This document shows, piece by piece, positions 14,961-22,299 of a stretch of DNA of 32,745 nucleotides. Every line of letters starts with the position of its first letter. Position 1 is the first letter of the stretch. Under the pieces are notes generated by a model that saw only the letters and a list, made by a program, of their open reading frames with translations, had not been told where the DNA came from and made no database searches. Source of the DNA: Actinoplanes couchii (GTDB taxonomy: Bacteria; Actinomycetota; Actinomycetes; Mycobacteriales; Micromonosporaceae); assembly GCF_016862075.1 (NCBI RefSeq), contig NZ_BOMG01000109.1:1-32745 (forward strand), read 5' to 3'. A program made the position numbers and the translations under genes.

Positions 14961-16048
14961 GGCCGTCCACCCCGGCCCGCAGCGGGGTACGGGATGTGTG
15001 CCGTCACCGCGAATCCGCCGCCGGCTCGCGGACCGGCCTGGAGACTGCCGCCGTAGGCGGTGACCCGTTCCCGCATGCCGCGCAGGCCGTGCCCGGCGGC
15101 GCCCGGGACCGTCGGGGCTCTGCCGTCGTCGACCACCCGCACCGTGACGGATTCCGCACCGGCCTCGACGTCGACCGCGCACCTGGTGGCCCGCGCGTGC
15201 CGGACCACGTTGGTGAGGGCTTCCTGGACCGTGCGGTACACCACGAGGCGGACCCCGCCCGTCAGCGTGCCGGTGAACGTCGTCTCGACCCGGACACCGG
15301 CCTGCTCGGTACGGCGGGCGAGCGCCCGCAGATCCTGATCACCGTCCGGCGGTGTGCCGGGATCCTGTTCGGCGCGGAGCAGGCCCACGGCACGGCGCAT
15401 CTCGACCAGCGCCTCCCGGCTGGCCGTCTCGATGACCTCCAGGGCCGACGTGCTCTCCTCGGGCCGTACCGCGGCCACGTGTCGCGCGACGCTGGCCTTC
15501 ATCGCGATCATGCCGAGGCTGTGGGCCACGATGTCGTGCATGTCGCGGGCGATGCGCAGCCGCTCGTCGGCCACCGCGCGAGCCGCCCGTGCCTCGAACA
15601 CCTGCTCGGCGAGCTGCCGGCGGCGCCGGGCGAGCCGGCCGGTCACCCACGGGACCGCGACCGCCGGCCCGGCCACCAGCGGCGCCGCCGGCCACCACAG
15701 CCCGAGCCCGGCGGCGCCGCCCAGCCCCACCACCAGCGCCGGAACCGACCGCGACGGCTCCAGACCCGCCGCCGCCGAGTACTGGGTCAGCGCCACGGCG
15801 GCGCACAGCCCGGGTGCGGCCTCGACGGGGATGACCCCACTGATCAGAACGCCACCGGCTGCGGCCGTCACCACCGCGGCGGCGGGCAGCGCCCACCGGC
15901 GGCGCAGAGCGACCGGACCGGCGACCGCGCCCACCAGGACCCACTGCCACCAGGCCGGATCCCCGGACTCCTGGGCCGCGTAACCACACACCAGCAGAAC
16001 GGCCGCGGCCGCCACCGCATCGACGACCTTCCCCCGCATCGCGCTCAC
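14957..16048 (-). CDS. Sensor histidine kinase (NarL-partner type, HisKA_3)
   Basis: A 363-residue kinase. The N-terminal 140 residues contain about five membrane segments with short loops and no large external domain, as in intramembrane-sensing actinobacterial kinases. The dimerisation/phosphoacceptor box IARDMHDIVAHSLGM puts the phosphorylated His at 171. The ATPase part shows VQEALTNVVRHA, VRVVDDGRAP and GHGLRGMRERV. It precedes its response regulator with a GTGA overlap. The start is GTG 16048 or ATG 16039. The divergent membrane protein 112 bp away is a plausible target. Confidence 0.93.
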   Translation of the reverse strand: MSAMRGKVVDAVAAAAVLLVCGYAAQESGDPAWWQWVLVGAVAGPVALRRRWALPAAAVVTAAAGGVLISGVIPVEAAPGLCAAVALTQYSAAAGLEPSRSVPALVVGLGGAAGLGLWWPAAPLVAGPAVAVPWVTGRLARRRRQLAEQVFEARAARAVADERLRIARDMHDIVAHSLGMIAMKASVARHVAAVRPEESTSALEVIETASREALVEMRRAVGLLRAEQDPGTPPDGDQDLRALARRTEQAGVRVETTFTGTLTGGVRLVVYRTVQEALTNVVRHARATRCAVDVEAGAESVTVRVVDDGRAPTVPGAAGHGLRGMRERVTAYGGSLQAGPRAGGGFAVTAHIPYPAAGRGGRP

Positions 16049-16159
16049 GCGGCCACGCTACCCATCCCCGGTGCCGTCGCCATCAGACCCAGGTCGGTCC
16101 TCCGGTTTGGTGCCGTGGTCGGATGCGCTGCGGCCCGGCACGGCGGCAGAGTCACCGCC

Positions 16160-16891
16160 ATGTCCACTGCAGCCGAAAAGCTCCCCACCACCGACCGGGC
16201 ATTCGCCTTCCCCGGCCCGTGGCTGGGCGGCGTGTCCCTGATCGCCGGGCCACTGCTCCTGCTCGCCGGCACGCTCCTGCGACTCGGCGTCCCGTTCTTC
16301 TTCCCGCACCAACTCGCGGCCTACCAGCGGCAACCCGGGCTGATCGGCACCGCCTACGTGCTGTTCCTGGCCGGGACCATCACGCTGTGGCCGGGTGTCG
16401 CCGCCGTCGCCGTACGGGTCGGCGCCACCCGGCCCGGGTGGGCCCTCTGGGGCGGCGGCCTGGTGCTGTCCGGACTGTTCGCCCGCACCTTCCACCACGG
16501 CGTCGACGTCTTCGTGTTCTCCCTGGTCGAGAGCACCGGGCTGAGCCCCGCCACCCGGGCCGTCAGCGCCTACTACACCTATCCGGAACGGGTGGTGTCC
16601 AGCCTCAGCGTCGCCGTGATGCTCGGCTGGAGCATCCTCGCGATCGGCTGTTTCCTGTCCGGCACTTTGCGCCTGGCGCCCGCGATCGCCCTGGCGCTGA
16701 TGTCCGGCCTGATGATCGGGGTCCTCAAGGGAAGCACCTGGGCATCCGTCGTGCAGGTGACCGGACTGACCGTGGCGCTGGTACCCCTCGGCGTCAGGTT
16801 CCTCCGCGGCGCCGGTAGGCCACCCTGGCGCACGATGTCGCTGGTCGTGGTGTTCCTCGCGGGTTCGATCATCCTCGGGCAGCTCGGGTGA
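16160..16891 (+). CDS. Integral membrane protein, unknown function
   Basis: A 243-residue protein with about six hydrophobic segments, beginning near FPGPWLGGVSLIAGPLLLLA. A segment with FARTFHHGVDVFVFSLVEST holds paired histidines between helices. No transporter or enzyme signature is evident. It is divergent from the histidine kinase-response regulator operon, an arrangement that often marks a regulated target. It ends 4 bp before the convergent DoxX-like gene. The 111-bp upstream gap holds no clear dyad that I can see. Confidence 0.75.
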   Translation: MSTAAEKLPTTDRAFAFPGPWLGGVSLIAGPLLLLAGTLLRLGVPFFFPHQLAAYQRQPGLIGTAYVLFLAGTITLWPGVAAVAVRVGATRPGWALWGGGLVLSGLFARTFHHGVDVFVFSLVESTGLSPATRAVSAYYTYPERVVSSLSVAVMLGWSILAIGCFLSGTLRLAPAIALALMSGLMIGVLKGSTWASVVQVTGLTVALVPLGVRFLRGAGRPPWRTMSLVVVFLAGSIILGQLG

Positions 16892-16895
16892 CCGC

Positions 16896-17243
16896 TCAGA
16901 GGGTGGCCAGGTTGACGGCCAGGGCGGCCAGGACCGTCACGGCGAAGATCGCCCAGCCGACCAGGTCCCGGGAACCGACACGTAGGTGGGCGATCAGCGC
17001 GCCGGTGAAGTACAGGACCAGGCCGATCGAGGCGGCGGCGCCGACCGGGCGGACCGCGAAGCCGGTCAGCAGGGCCGCCGAGCCGGCGGCCAGCAGGAGA
17101 CCCAGCACCGGGACGTACCGGCGGGGGATGCCTTTCATGTCCGCCTGTTTTTTCGGGTATTCGTGGCCGAGCAGGTAGAACGCGGCGGCGCTGCCGGTGA
17201 AGAAGGCGGCTACGACGGTGACGATCGTGTATGTGACGTCCAT
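16896..17243 (-). CDS. DoxX-like membrane protein
   Basis: A 115-residue protein with four membrane segments: TVVAAFFTGSAAAFYLLG, VPVLGLLLAAGSAALLTGF, GAAASIGLVLYFTGALIAHL and a final GWAIFAVTVLAALAVN. Basic PKKQADMKGIPRRY follows helix 1. Size, topology and the charged first loop fit the DoxX_2/DoxX-like family, small membrane proteins of unclear biochemical role. It converges on the preceding membrane protein and diverges from the unknown gene at 17299 with a 55-bp gap. Confidence 0.82.
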   Translation of the reverse strand: MDVTYTIVTVVAAFFTGSAAAFYLLGHEYPKKQADMKGIPRRYVPVLGLLLAAGSAALLTGFAVRPVGAAASIGLVLYFTGALIAHLRVGSRDLVGWAIFAVTVLAALAVNLATL

Positions 17244-17298
17244 GACCAGGAAGACGGGGCAGACCGCGAGTGTGTGACATCAGGCAGAATGCCCGATC

Positions 17299-18159
17299 AT
17301 GAGCGACACCGGAAACGAACTCACGACCGCCGAGGTCGTACGGACCGCCGTCGGGGAGTACCTGGACGGGCGCCCGGAGCGGGCCGGTGGTCTGGTCCAG
17401 GAGCAGAGCGGCGGTGAGCGGACCGTCGACCTGACCCAGATGGCCCTGGTCGCCTCCGGGCAGGTGCTCCAGATCGTGCGGGAGGCCGCCGGTGAGGACC
17501 TGGTGGAGGCGCTGATCGCGTCGATCGGGCGGACCAACGTGCCGTTCCCGGAGCTGCGGGCGCCGGTGGTGGAGGCGGTCTCCCGGTTCGGGGAGCCGAA
17601 CTTCGCGCTGCTCAGCCGGCGGGCCGCGAACCGGCTGGTGGAGGCGGCCGGCGACTTCGCCCTGAACGCGCCGATGGATGCGATCCTGACGCTGGCCACG
17701 ATGGTGACGCAGTTCGACAACAACACCGACATTGTCAAGTTGGCCTGTGCCCGCGCCGACCGGCTGGTGGTGGTGTCCGAGGCGCCGTTCCGGCTGGTCC
17801 GGGCGCAGGTCGCCGGGGACACCGACGCCCAGCGGCAGTGGATCGACGTGCTGGTGCGGACCGGCGATGCGGCCGACCTGCTGGTCTGGTACTTCGGGCT
17901 GGTCCACGGTTTGACCGGCCGCACCGACGCGGGTGGGGAGAACCCGGCCCTGGATGTCCTTGCCGGGGATGTCGCCAACCGGGAGTACGACACGGCGGCG
18001 GCCATCGCCAAGGGTTTCGCCTCGAAGGTGGAGCCCGCCCATCTGATCAGCCTGGCCGCCTCACACCTGACCGGGGCCGTCGTCGCGGAGGCGCAACGCC
18101 GTCAGGTCCCGGCCGGTACGGTCCTGGACGGACTGTGGGACCGCGCCACCGATCTTTGA
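17299..18159 (+). CDS. Hypothetical helical protein
   Basis: A 286-residue soluble protein, almost entirely helical and moderately acidic, beginning NELTTAEVVRTAVGEYLDGR. Repeated Ala/Val-rich amphipathic helices (LVEALIASIGRTNVPFPELR; AANRLVEAAGDFALNAP) give no recognised domain. CAGAAT lies 9 nt before the ATG and could be a -10 for a leaderless transcript. It ends 48 bp before the epoxide hydrolase on the same strand, which has its own apparent start region, so an operon is possible but not shown. Confidence 0.75.
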   Translation: MSDTGNELTTAEVVRTAVGEYLDGRPERAGGLVQEQSGGERTVDLTQMALVASGQVLQIVREAAGEDLVEALIASIGRTNVPFPELRAPVVEAVSRFGEPNFALLSRRAANRLVEAAGDFALNAPMDAILTLATMVTQFDNNTDIVKLACARADRLVVVSEAPFRLVRAQVAGDTDAQRQWIDVLVRTGDAADLLVWYFGLVHGLTGRTDAGGENPALDVLAGDVANREYDTAAAIAKGFASKVEPAHLISLAASHLTGAVVAEAQRRQVPAGTVLDGLWDRATDL

Positions 18160-18207
18160 TCACGCGATGGTCAGAAAGTGTCCTGATCTCTTCCTAGCGT
18201 GGTCCGC

Positions 18208-19356
18208 ATGAACAACAGCCGACCGGGGCTCCGCCCGTTCCGTATCGATATTCCGCAGTCCCAACTCGACGACCTGACAGCCCGGCTGGCCCACACCCGG
18301 TGGCCGGCGGAGCTGCCCGGCGTCGGCTGGAGCCGTGGCGTGCCCGTCGACTATCTGCGGGAGGTCGCCGACTACTGGCGCACCGGTTTCGACTGGCGGG
18401 CCCAGGAAGCGGCCCTCAACGCGTACGACCAGTATGTGACCACCGTCGACGGGCAGAACCTGCACTTCCTGCACGTGCCCTCGCCCGAGCCGGACGCCAC
18501 CCCGCTGCTGCTGTTGCACGGCTGGCCCGGCACCGTGGTGGACTACCTCGACGTGCTCGGCCCGCTGTCGGATCCCCGCAGCCACGGCGGGGATCCGGCC
18601 GACGCCTTCCACCTCGTCGTACCGTCGCTGCCGGGTTTCGGTTTCTCCACCCCGCTGGCCGGGCCGGGGATGGGCGCGGACCGGATGGCCGGGCTCTTCA
18701 CGCAGCTGATGAACCGGCTCGGGTACGAACGGTACGGCGTGCACGGCTACGACGGGGGCGCGTGGATCGCCCCGCGGGTCGGCCGGCAGGACCCGGAGCG
18801 GGTCACCGGCGTGCACCTGACCGCGCTGGTCACCCTCCCGGCCGGGGAGGAGGGCGAGATGGACGGTTTCAGCCAGACCGACCAGCGGCGCTGGCAGCGG
18901 ATGCAGAACTTCAACGACGGCTACCTGCAGTGCAATGCCAAACGACCACAGACTGTCGGGTACGGGTTGACCGACTCGCCGGCCGGGCAGCTCGCGTGGA
19001 TCGTGGAGAAGTTCAAGGAGCTCACCGATCCGGAGGAGGCGCTGCCGGAGGAGAGCATCGACCGGGACCGGATCCTCACCGACGTGTCGATCTACTGGCT
19101 GACCGGCACCGCGGTCTCCTCGGCCCAGCCGTACTACGAGGAGTTCTCGGCGAGCGTGCCCGAGAAGCTCACCCGTGGAACGGTGCCCACGGGTGTCCTG
19201 GTCTCCGCGCACGACAACGCGATCCGCAGGTGGGCCGAACGGGACCACCACATCGTGCACTGGACCGAACTCGGCAAGGGCGGTCACTTCCTGGCCATGG
19301 AGGAGCCGGACCTGCTGGTCGGTGACGTCCGGGAGTTCTTCCGGAAGCTGCGGTGA
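18208..19356 (+). CDS. Epoxide hydrolase (EHN-type N-terminal domain)
   Basis: A 382-residue alpha/beta hydrolase. The EHN domain occupies about 7-115: FRIDIPQSQLDDLTARLAHT, RWPAELPGVGWSRG, then YLREVADYWRTGFDWRAQE. HGWPG (104-108) is the oxyanion motif. HGYDGGAW gives the nucleophile Asp182, as in true epoxide hydrolases rather than a Ser esterase. GKGGHFLAMEEPDLL near the C-terminus carries the catalytic His. Family members open epoxides to diols through an aspartyl ester. The ATG at 18208 is used; TAGCGT about 8 nt upstream may be a -10. Confidence 0.94.
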   Translation: MNNSRPGLRPFRIDIPQSQLDDLTARLAHTRWPAELPGVGWSRGVPVDYLREVADYWRTGFDWRAQEAALNAYDQYVTTVDGQNLHFLHVPSPEPDATPLLLLHGWPGTVVDYLDVLGPLSDPRSHGGDPADAFHLVVPSLPGFGFSTPLAGPGMGADRMAGLFTQLMNRLGYERYGVHGYDGGAWIAPRVGRQDPERVTGVHLTALVTLPAGEEGEMDGFSQTDQRRWQRMQNFNDGYLQCNAKRPQTVGYGLTDSPAGQLAWIVEKFKELTDPEEALPEESIDRDRILTDVSIYWLTGTAVSSAQPYYEEFSASVPEKLTRGTVPTGVLVSAHDNAIRRWAERDHHIVHWTELGKGGHFLAMEEPDLLVGDVREFFRKLR

Positions 19357-19360
19357 CGGG

Positions 19361-19390
19361 CGCCCGCGCCGGATCGCACCGGCGCGGGCG
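19361..19390. terminator. Bidirectional terminator between convergent genes
   Basis: A perfect 12-bp stem, CGCCCGCGCCGG with CCGGCGCGGGCG, encloses a 6-nt loop. It begins 5 bp after the epoxide hydrolase stop and ends 6 bp before the stop of the convergent gene, so it can serve both. Confidence 0.9.
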
Positions 19391-19395
19391 ACGGC

Positions 19396-20352
19396 TCACT
19401 TCAGCAGGTCCCAGGATTTGACGAACCAGCGGCGCATCGATTTCGCCATCGTCGGGTGCGTGGCCGTCCAGACGTCGTCGAACAGGAACAGCTGCTGGTG
19501 GCCGAAGGTGTCGTCGAGGTGGAGGCTGGCCTGGGCCAGGTGCGCGTTCACCTCGATGCGGCTCTTGGCCGGCACCCGGACCCCCAGCGGGCCCGGGATC
19601 TCCTTGCGCCCCTCGGTGCGGGCCAGCACCGACAGCACCACCTGGTGCGCTTTCGCCTGGTCACCGGCGAGGCCGTCGACGTCGAGGACCTGGTCGTGCC
19701 AGGCGCTCCACCGGTTCACCCGCTCCAGCGCGGCGGCCAGGTCGTCGTCGGGGCCGACCGCGGCGCGCAGCAGCACCACCTCGTAGGGCCAGTCGCCGTG
19801 CACGCCGGATCGCCGTAACCAGGCGGCCACCTCGGGGACACGCACGCCGTGCAGCCGCACCGAGACGCCCTGGGTGTCCCAGTCGGCGTCGCCGATCTGT
19901 GAGGTGACGACCGTGGTCACCGGGGCGTCGTCACTCGTCAGGATGGTTTCGGCCGGGAGCGGCCACTGCTCGTGCACCGCGTAGGTGAGCCGGCCGGGCC
20001 GCTCGTCGATCATCGCCGCGTCGAAGAAGAAGTAGGCGAGCGGGACCTCGTCGTCGTCGGTCAGCGCCCGGACGCTGTGGTCGTCGACGATCACCTCGCC
20101 TTCGACATACAGGTGCTTTTTCAGCAGTTTGCGCAGCTCACGCATCGACTCCGGCTTGGGCAGGGGTTTGTCGAAGATCGTGTGGAGGCCGTAGACGTCG
20201 ACGCCCAGCTCGGCCCGCAGCCACGCGGCGGGATCGGGGCCGGACTCGTCCCAGGCGTGGCGGAACCAGTCGAGCACCGACGCGTCCGGCAGGCGGCGCA
20301 CGTGTTTGCCCAGGAGACCCTGGTAGGGGGAGCGGTAGACGAAACAGATCAC
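19396..20352 (-). CDS. Hypothetical protein
   Basis: A 318-residue soluble protein if started at GTG 20352 (VICFVYRSPYQG). The frame is open to a GTG at 20418, but -10-like sequence for this strand lies around there, making the shorter form more likely. It contains GLLGKHVRRLPDASVLDWF, a Lys-rich helix (MRELRKLLKKHLYVEGEV), FFFDAAMIDERPG, and FGHQQLFLFDDVWTATHPT near the C-terminus. I recognise no domain or active site. It stands alone between a convergent epoxide hydrolase and a divergent sulfotransferase-like gene. Confidence 0.72.
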   Translation of the reverse strand: MICFVYRSPYQGLLGKHVRRLPDASVLDWFRHAWDESGPDPAAWLRAELGVDVYGLHTIFDKPLPKPESMRELRKLLKKHLYVEGEVIVDDHSVRALTDDDEVPLAYFFFDAAMIDERPGRLTYAVHEQWPLPAETILTSDDAPVTTVVTSQIGDADWDTQGVSVRLHGVRVPEVAAWLRRSGVHGDWPYEVVLLRAAVGPDDDLAAALERVNRWSAWHDQVLDVDGLAGDQAKAHQVVLSVLARTEGRKEIPGPLGVRVPAKSRIEVNAHLAQASLHLDDTFGHQQLFLFDDVWTATHPTMAKSMRRWFVKSWDLLK

Positions 20353-20410
20353 CCGATCATCATCGACCACGGGTACGACAAAAACCCCCGGGCCCGGGTC
20401 GTCACCAGAC

Positions 20411-20490
20411 GTAAACACTTGATACGGACTTGTGTCATCAACATTTCACTTGCCTTGTTGATCATTCATCAGACTTTGTACGGGGAAGAA
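20411..20490. promoter_or_regulatory. AT-rich divergent promoter region
   Basis: This stretch is far richer in A/T than its surroundings. It contains an inverted repeat ATCAAC (20437-20442) / GTTGAT (20457-20462) with a 14-nt spacer, TTGATC near 20459 and ACTTTGTAC about 20471-20480. It lies between the divergent unknown gene and the sulfotransferase-like gene; exact promoter boxes are uncertain. Confidence 0.5.
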
Positions 20491-20501
20491 AGCGAGGCGG
20501 T

Positions 20502-21572
20502 ATGCCGAGGCGCGTGTTCGTGCACATCGGGGCACCCAAGACCGGCAGCACCTATGTGCAGAACGTGCTCTTCGACAATGCCGAACGGCTGGAGAAGTCC
20601 GGCATCCTGATCCCGGCCACGTTCGCCGCCCACGATCAGGCCATGACCGATCTGCGCGCCGTCCCGTGGCGTGACCCCCAGGCGTACTGGACATGGGATC
20701 TGCTCGTCGAGAAGGCCGCGGCCTTCCGCGGTGACGTCATCCTGACCAGCGAGGGTTTCGGCGCGGCCAGCGCCGAGCAGGCGAAACGGGCCGTCGAGAG
20801 TCTGCAGCCGGCCGAGGTGCACATCGTGGTCGCCGCCCGCGACCTGTGGCGCACGTTCCCGTCGATGTGGCAGCAGAGCATCCGGGCCCGCAGCACCTGG
20901 CGGTTCGAGGACTTCCTGGCCGCCGTGGAGAAGGGCGAGTTCGAGCAGTTCTGGGACCACTACACGGCCAACCGGATGTTCTTCCGCTGGGCCGACCTGG
21001 TCCCGCCCGCCCAACGGCACCTGATCACCATCCCGCCGCCGGGCGCGTCGCACGACCTGCTGTGGCAGCGGTTCGCCGGGATCCTCGGCATCCCCGACGG
21101 GGTGTGCGAACCGGCCGCGCCGACCTCCAACCCGTCACTGGGCGCACCCGAGATCGAGGTGCTGCGCCGGGTCAACGCCGCACTCGGCGACCGGTATCCG
21201 CACCGGATGCCGTACCAGCGGGTGGTGCAGCAGCACCTGGTCCGGGCGGTGCTGCAGAAACGGGACAACGACGTGCGGTTCGGGGTCGGCCTGGACCGCG
21301 CCGACTGGGTGATGGCCCTGGCCGAAGAGCAGATCAGACAATTGCGGGAGTACGACTGTCACATCGTCGGCGATCTGGACGAGCTCCGGCCGACCCGGAT
21401 GAAGGACTCGCGCAGCCCCGACGAGCTCGACGACCGGCAGATCCTGGACGCCGCCATCGAGACCATCGTCGGCATGATCGGGCACGCCGACGAGCTGCGC
21501 GGCATGGTTCCGGTGGGGCAGCCCGGCATGCTGGCCCGGGTCAAACGCGGAATCCGGCGTACCATCGGCTGA
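20502..21572 (+). CDS. Sulfotransferase-like protein
   Basis: A 356-residue protein opening RRVFVHIGAPKTGSTYVQNV, the P-loop-like site that binds the 5'-phosphosulfate of PAPS (basic Lys, then TGST). VHIVVAARDLWRTFPSMWQQ fits the 3'-phosphate-binding RD..S region. The rest is helical, including QILDAAIETIVGMIG. PAPS-dependent sulfotransferases sulfate sugars, lipids or natural products; no acceptor is predictable here. GAGG 5 nt before the ATG at 20502 is a short-spaced ribosome site. The gene's last 210 bp are overlapped antisense by the open frame of the convergent gene. Confidence 0.82.
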   Translation: MPRRVFVHIGAPKTGSTYVQNVLFDNAERLEKSGILIPATFAAHDQAMTDLRAVPWRDPQAYWTWDLLVEKAAAFRGDVILTSEGFGAASAEQAKRAVESLQPAEVHIVVAARDLWRTFPSMWQQSIRARSTWRFEDFLAAVEKGEFEQFWDHYTANRMFFRWADLVPPAQRHLITIPPPGASHDLLWQRFAGILGIPDGVCEPAAPTSNPSLGAPEIEVLRRVNAALGDRYPHRMPYQRVVQQHLVRAVLQKRDNDVRFGVGLDRADWVMALAEEQIRQLREYDCHIVGDLDELRPTRMKDSRSPDELDDRQILDAAIETIVGMIGHADELRGMVPVGQPGMLARVKRGIRRTIG

Positions 21573-21820
21573 CTGTGATCGGCCGGTGTTTGATCGGTCC
21601 GTGACGGAACCGATCGTCCGGCCGGGGTCTTTCCGAGGGTATGACACAGCGCATCAGCGAGTTGCTGGACGCGGCGGTGGCCGATGTGGAACCGGCGCAC
21701 CCGGACCCGGGCGTCGATCACCGCATAGACCTCCGCTGCGGTGGCCACCCGGCCGTGCATCGCCTGCATCGCCGCCCGCAGCCCATTGCCGGCCTCCTGC
21801 TGCCAGTACCCGAGCGTCAC
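21359..21820 (-). CDS. Hypothetical protein, C-terminus probably extended over a lost stop
   Basis: A 153-residue reading frame starting at GTG 21820 (VTLGYWQQEAGNGLRAAMQA). Roughly the first 70 residues look genuine and helical (ATAAEVYAVIDARVRVRRFH, VQQLADALCHTLG). From about residue 75 onward the protein is rich in Ser, Pro and Arg and lies antisense to the sulfotransferase-like gene, which is typical of shadow sequence. The original stop may therefore have been lost, or the gene truncated. It is coupled to the upstream gene by a GTGA overlap (21817-21820). No family recognised. Confidence 0.55.
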   Translation of the reverse strand: MTLGYWQQEAGNGLRAAMQAMHGRVATAAEVYAVIDARVRVRRFHIGHRRVQQLADALCHTLGKTPAGRSVPSRTDQTPADHSQPMVRRIPRLTRASMPGCPTGTMPRSSSACPIMPTMVSMAASRICRSSSSSGLRESFIRVGRSSSRSPTM

Positions 21821-22188
21821 CGCAGCACCGCCGCGACCGCCCGCAGCTGCTGAGCGGCCGCATCATGATCCAAGAGCGACGCCAACGGCCCCTCGCCGGC
21901 GGCCAGGTCCTGATGATGACGGGCCAGAGCGGCGAGCAGACCCATCACCGCCGCCCGGGTTCCGGGACCGTCCTGTGGCGGCTCCGCCACCACCGTGACC
22001 TCCTGGTCGCCATAGAGCCGCCCCCGCACGTCCAGTAGCACCGAGCTCACCCGGTCCCACACACGATCGGCCGGGGCCAACTGCTCCCACGCCGTCAGGA
22101 TCAGATGCACCGCCCCGGGCGGCGCCAGCTCGTCGCCACCGGCACCCAGGTGATCACTGACCGTTTCCGCGGCCTCGATGTACTCCAT
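21817..22188 (-). CDS. Hypothetical protein, first gene of a coupled pair
   Basis: A 123-residue protein from ATG 22188 (MEYIEAAETVSDHLGAGGDE). GAGG 9 nt upstream supports this start over more distal in-frame codons. It is mostly helical and acidic, with VRGRLYGDQEVTVVAEPP in the centre and HDAAAQQLRAVAAVLR at the end. No domain is recognised. Its stop overlaps the next start by 4 bp, so the two products probably work together. Two DnaA-box-like sequences lie 55-80 bp upstream. Confidence 0.65.
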   Translation of the reverse strand: MEYIEAAETVSDHLGAGGDELAPPGAVHLILTAWEQLAPADRVWDRVSSVLLDVRGRLYGDQEVTVVAEPPQDGPGTRAAVMGLLAALARHHQDLAAGEGPLASLLDHDAAAQQLRAVAAVLR

Positions 22189-22242
22189 GCCCGGCAGCCT
22201 CATACACCCGATCAACACCCGTCTACCCGAATTGCGGTCGAC

Positions 22243-22268
22243 CTGTGGATAACCCGCCCTGTGGACAA
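22243..22268 (-). promoter_or_regulatory. Pair of DnaA-box matches
   Basis: Read on the minus strand, TTGTCCACAG (22259-22268) and TTATCCACAG (22243-22252) are direct repeats 16 bp apart. Both match known DnaA boxes (TTGTCCACA, the actinomycete form, and TTATCCACA, the classical form). They lie in the 111-bp gap upstream of the small coupled gene pair. No dnaA, dnaN or box cluster accompanies them, so a chromosomal origin is unlikely; DnaA-linked control or titration, or chance, remain possible. Confidence 0.6.
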
Positions 22269-22299
22269 CTACAGGACCGGACAGCGGCTCGAGCAGGTG

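Noticed and set aside
14996..16891. A 631-residue plus-strand open frame
   Set aside because: The first two thirds are antisense to the histidine kinase and have shadow composition; the real gene starts at 16160.
21641..21853. Plus-strand frame MTQRISELLDAAVADV...
   Set aside because: It is antisense to the coupled minus-strand pair, which has the better start, overlap and third-position bias.
22243..22268. A replication origin
   Set aside because: Only two boxes, no AT-rich unwinding region, and no dnaA, dnaN or rep gene nearby.
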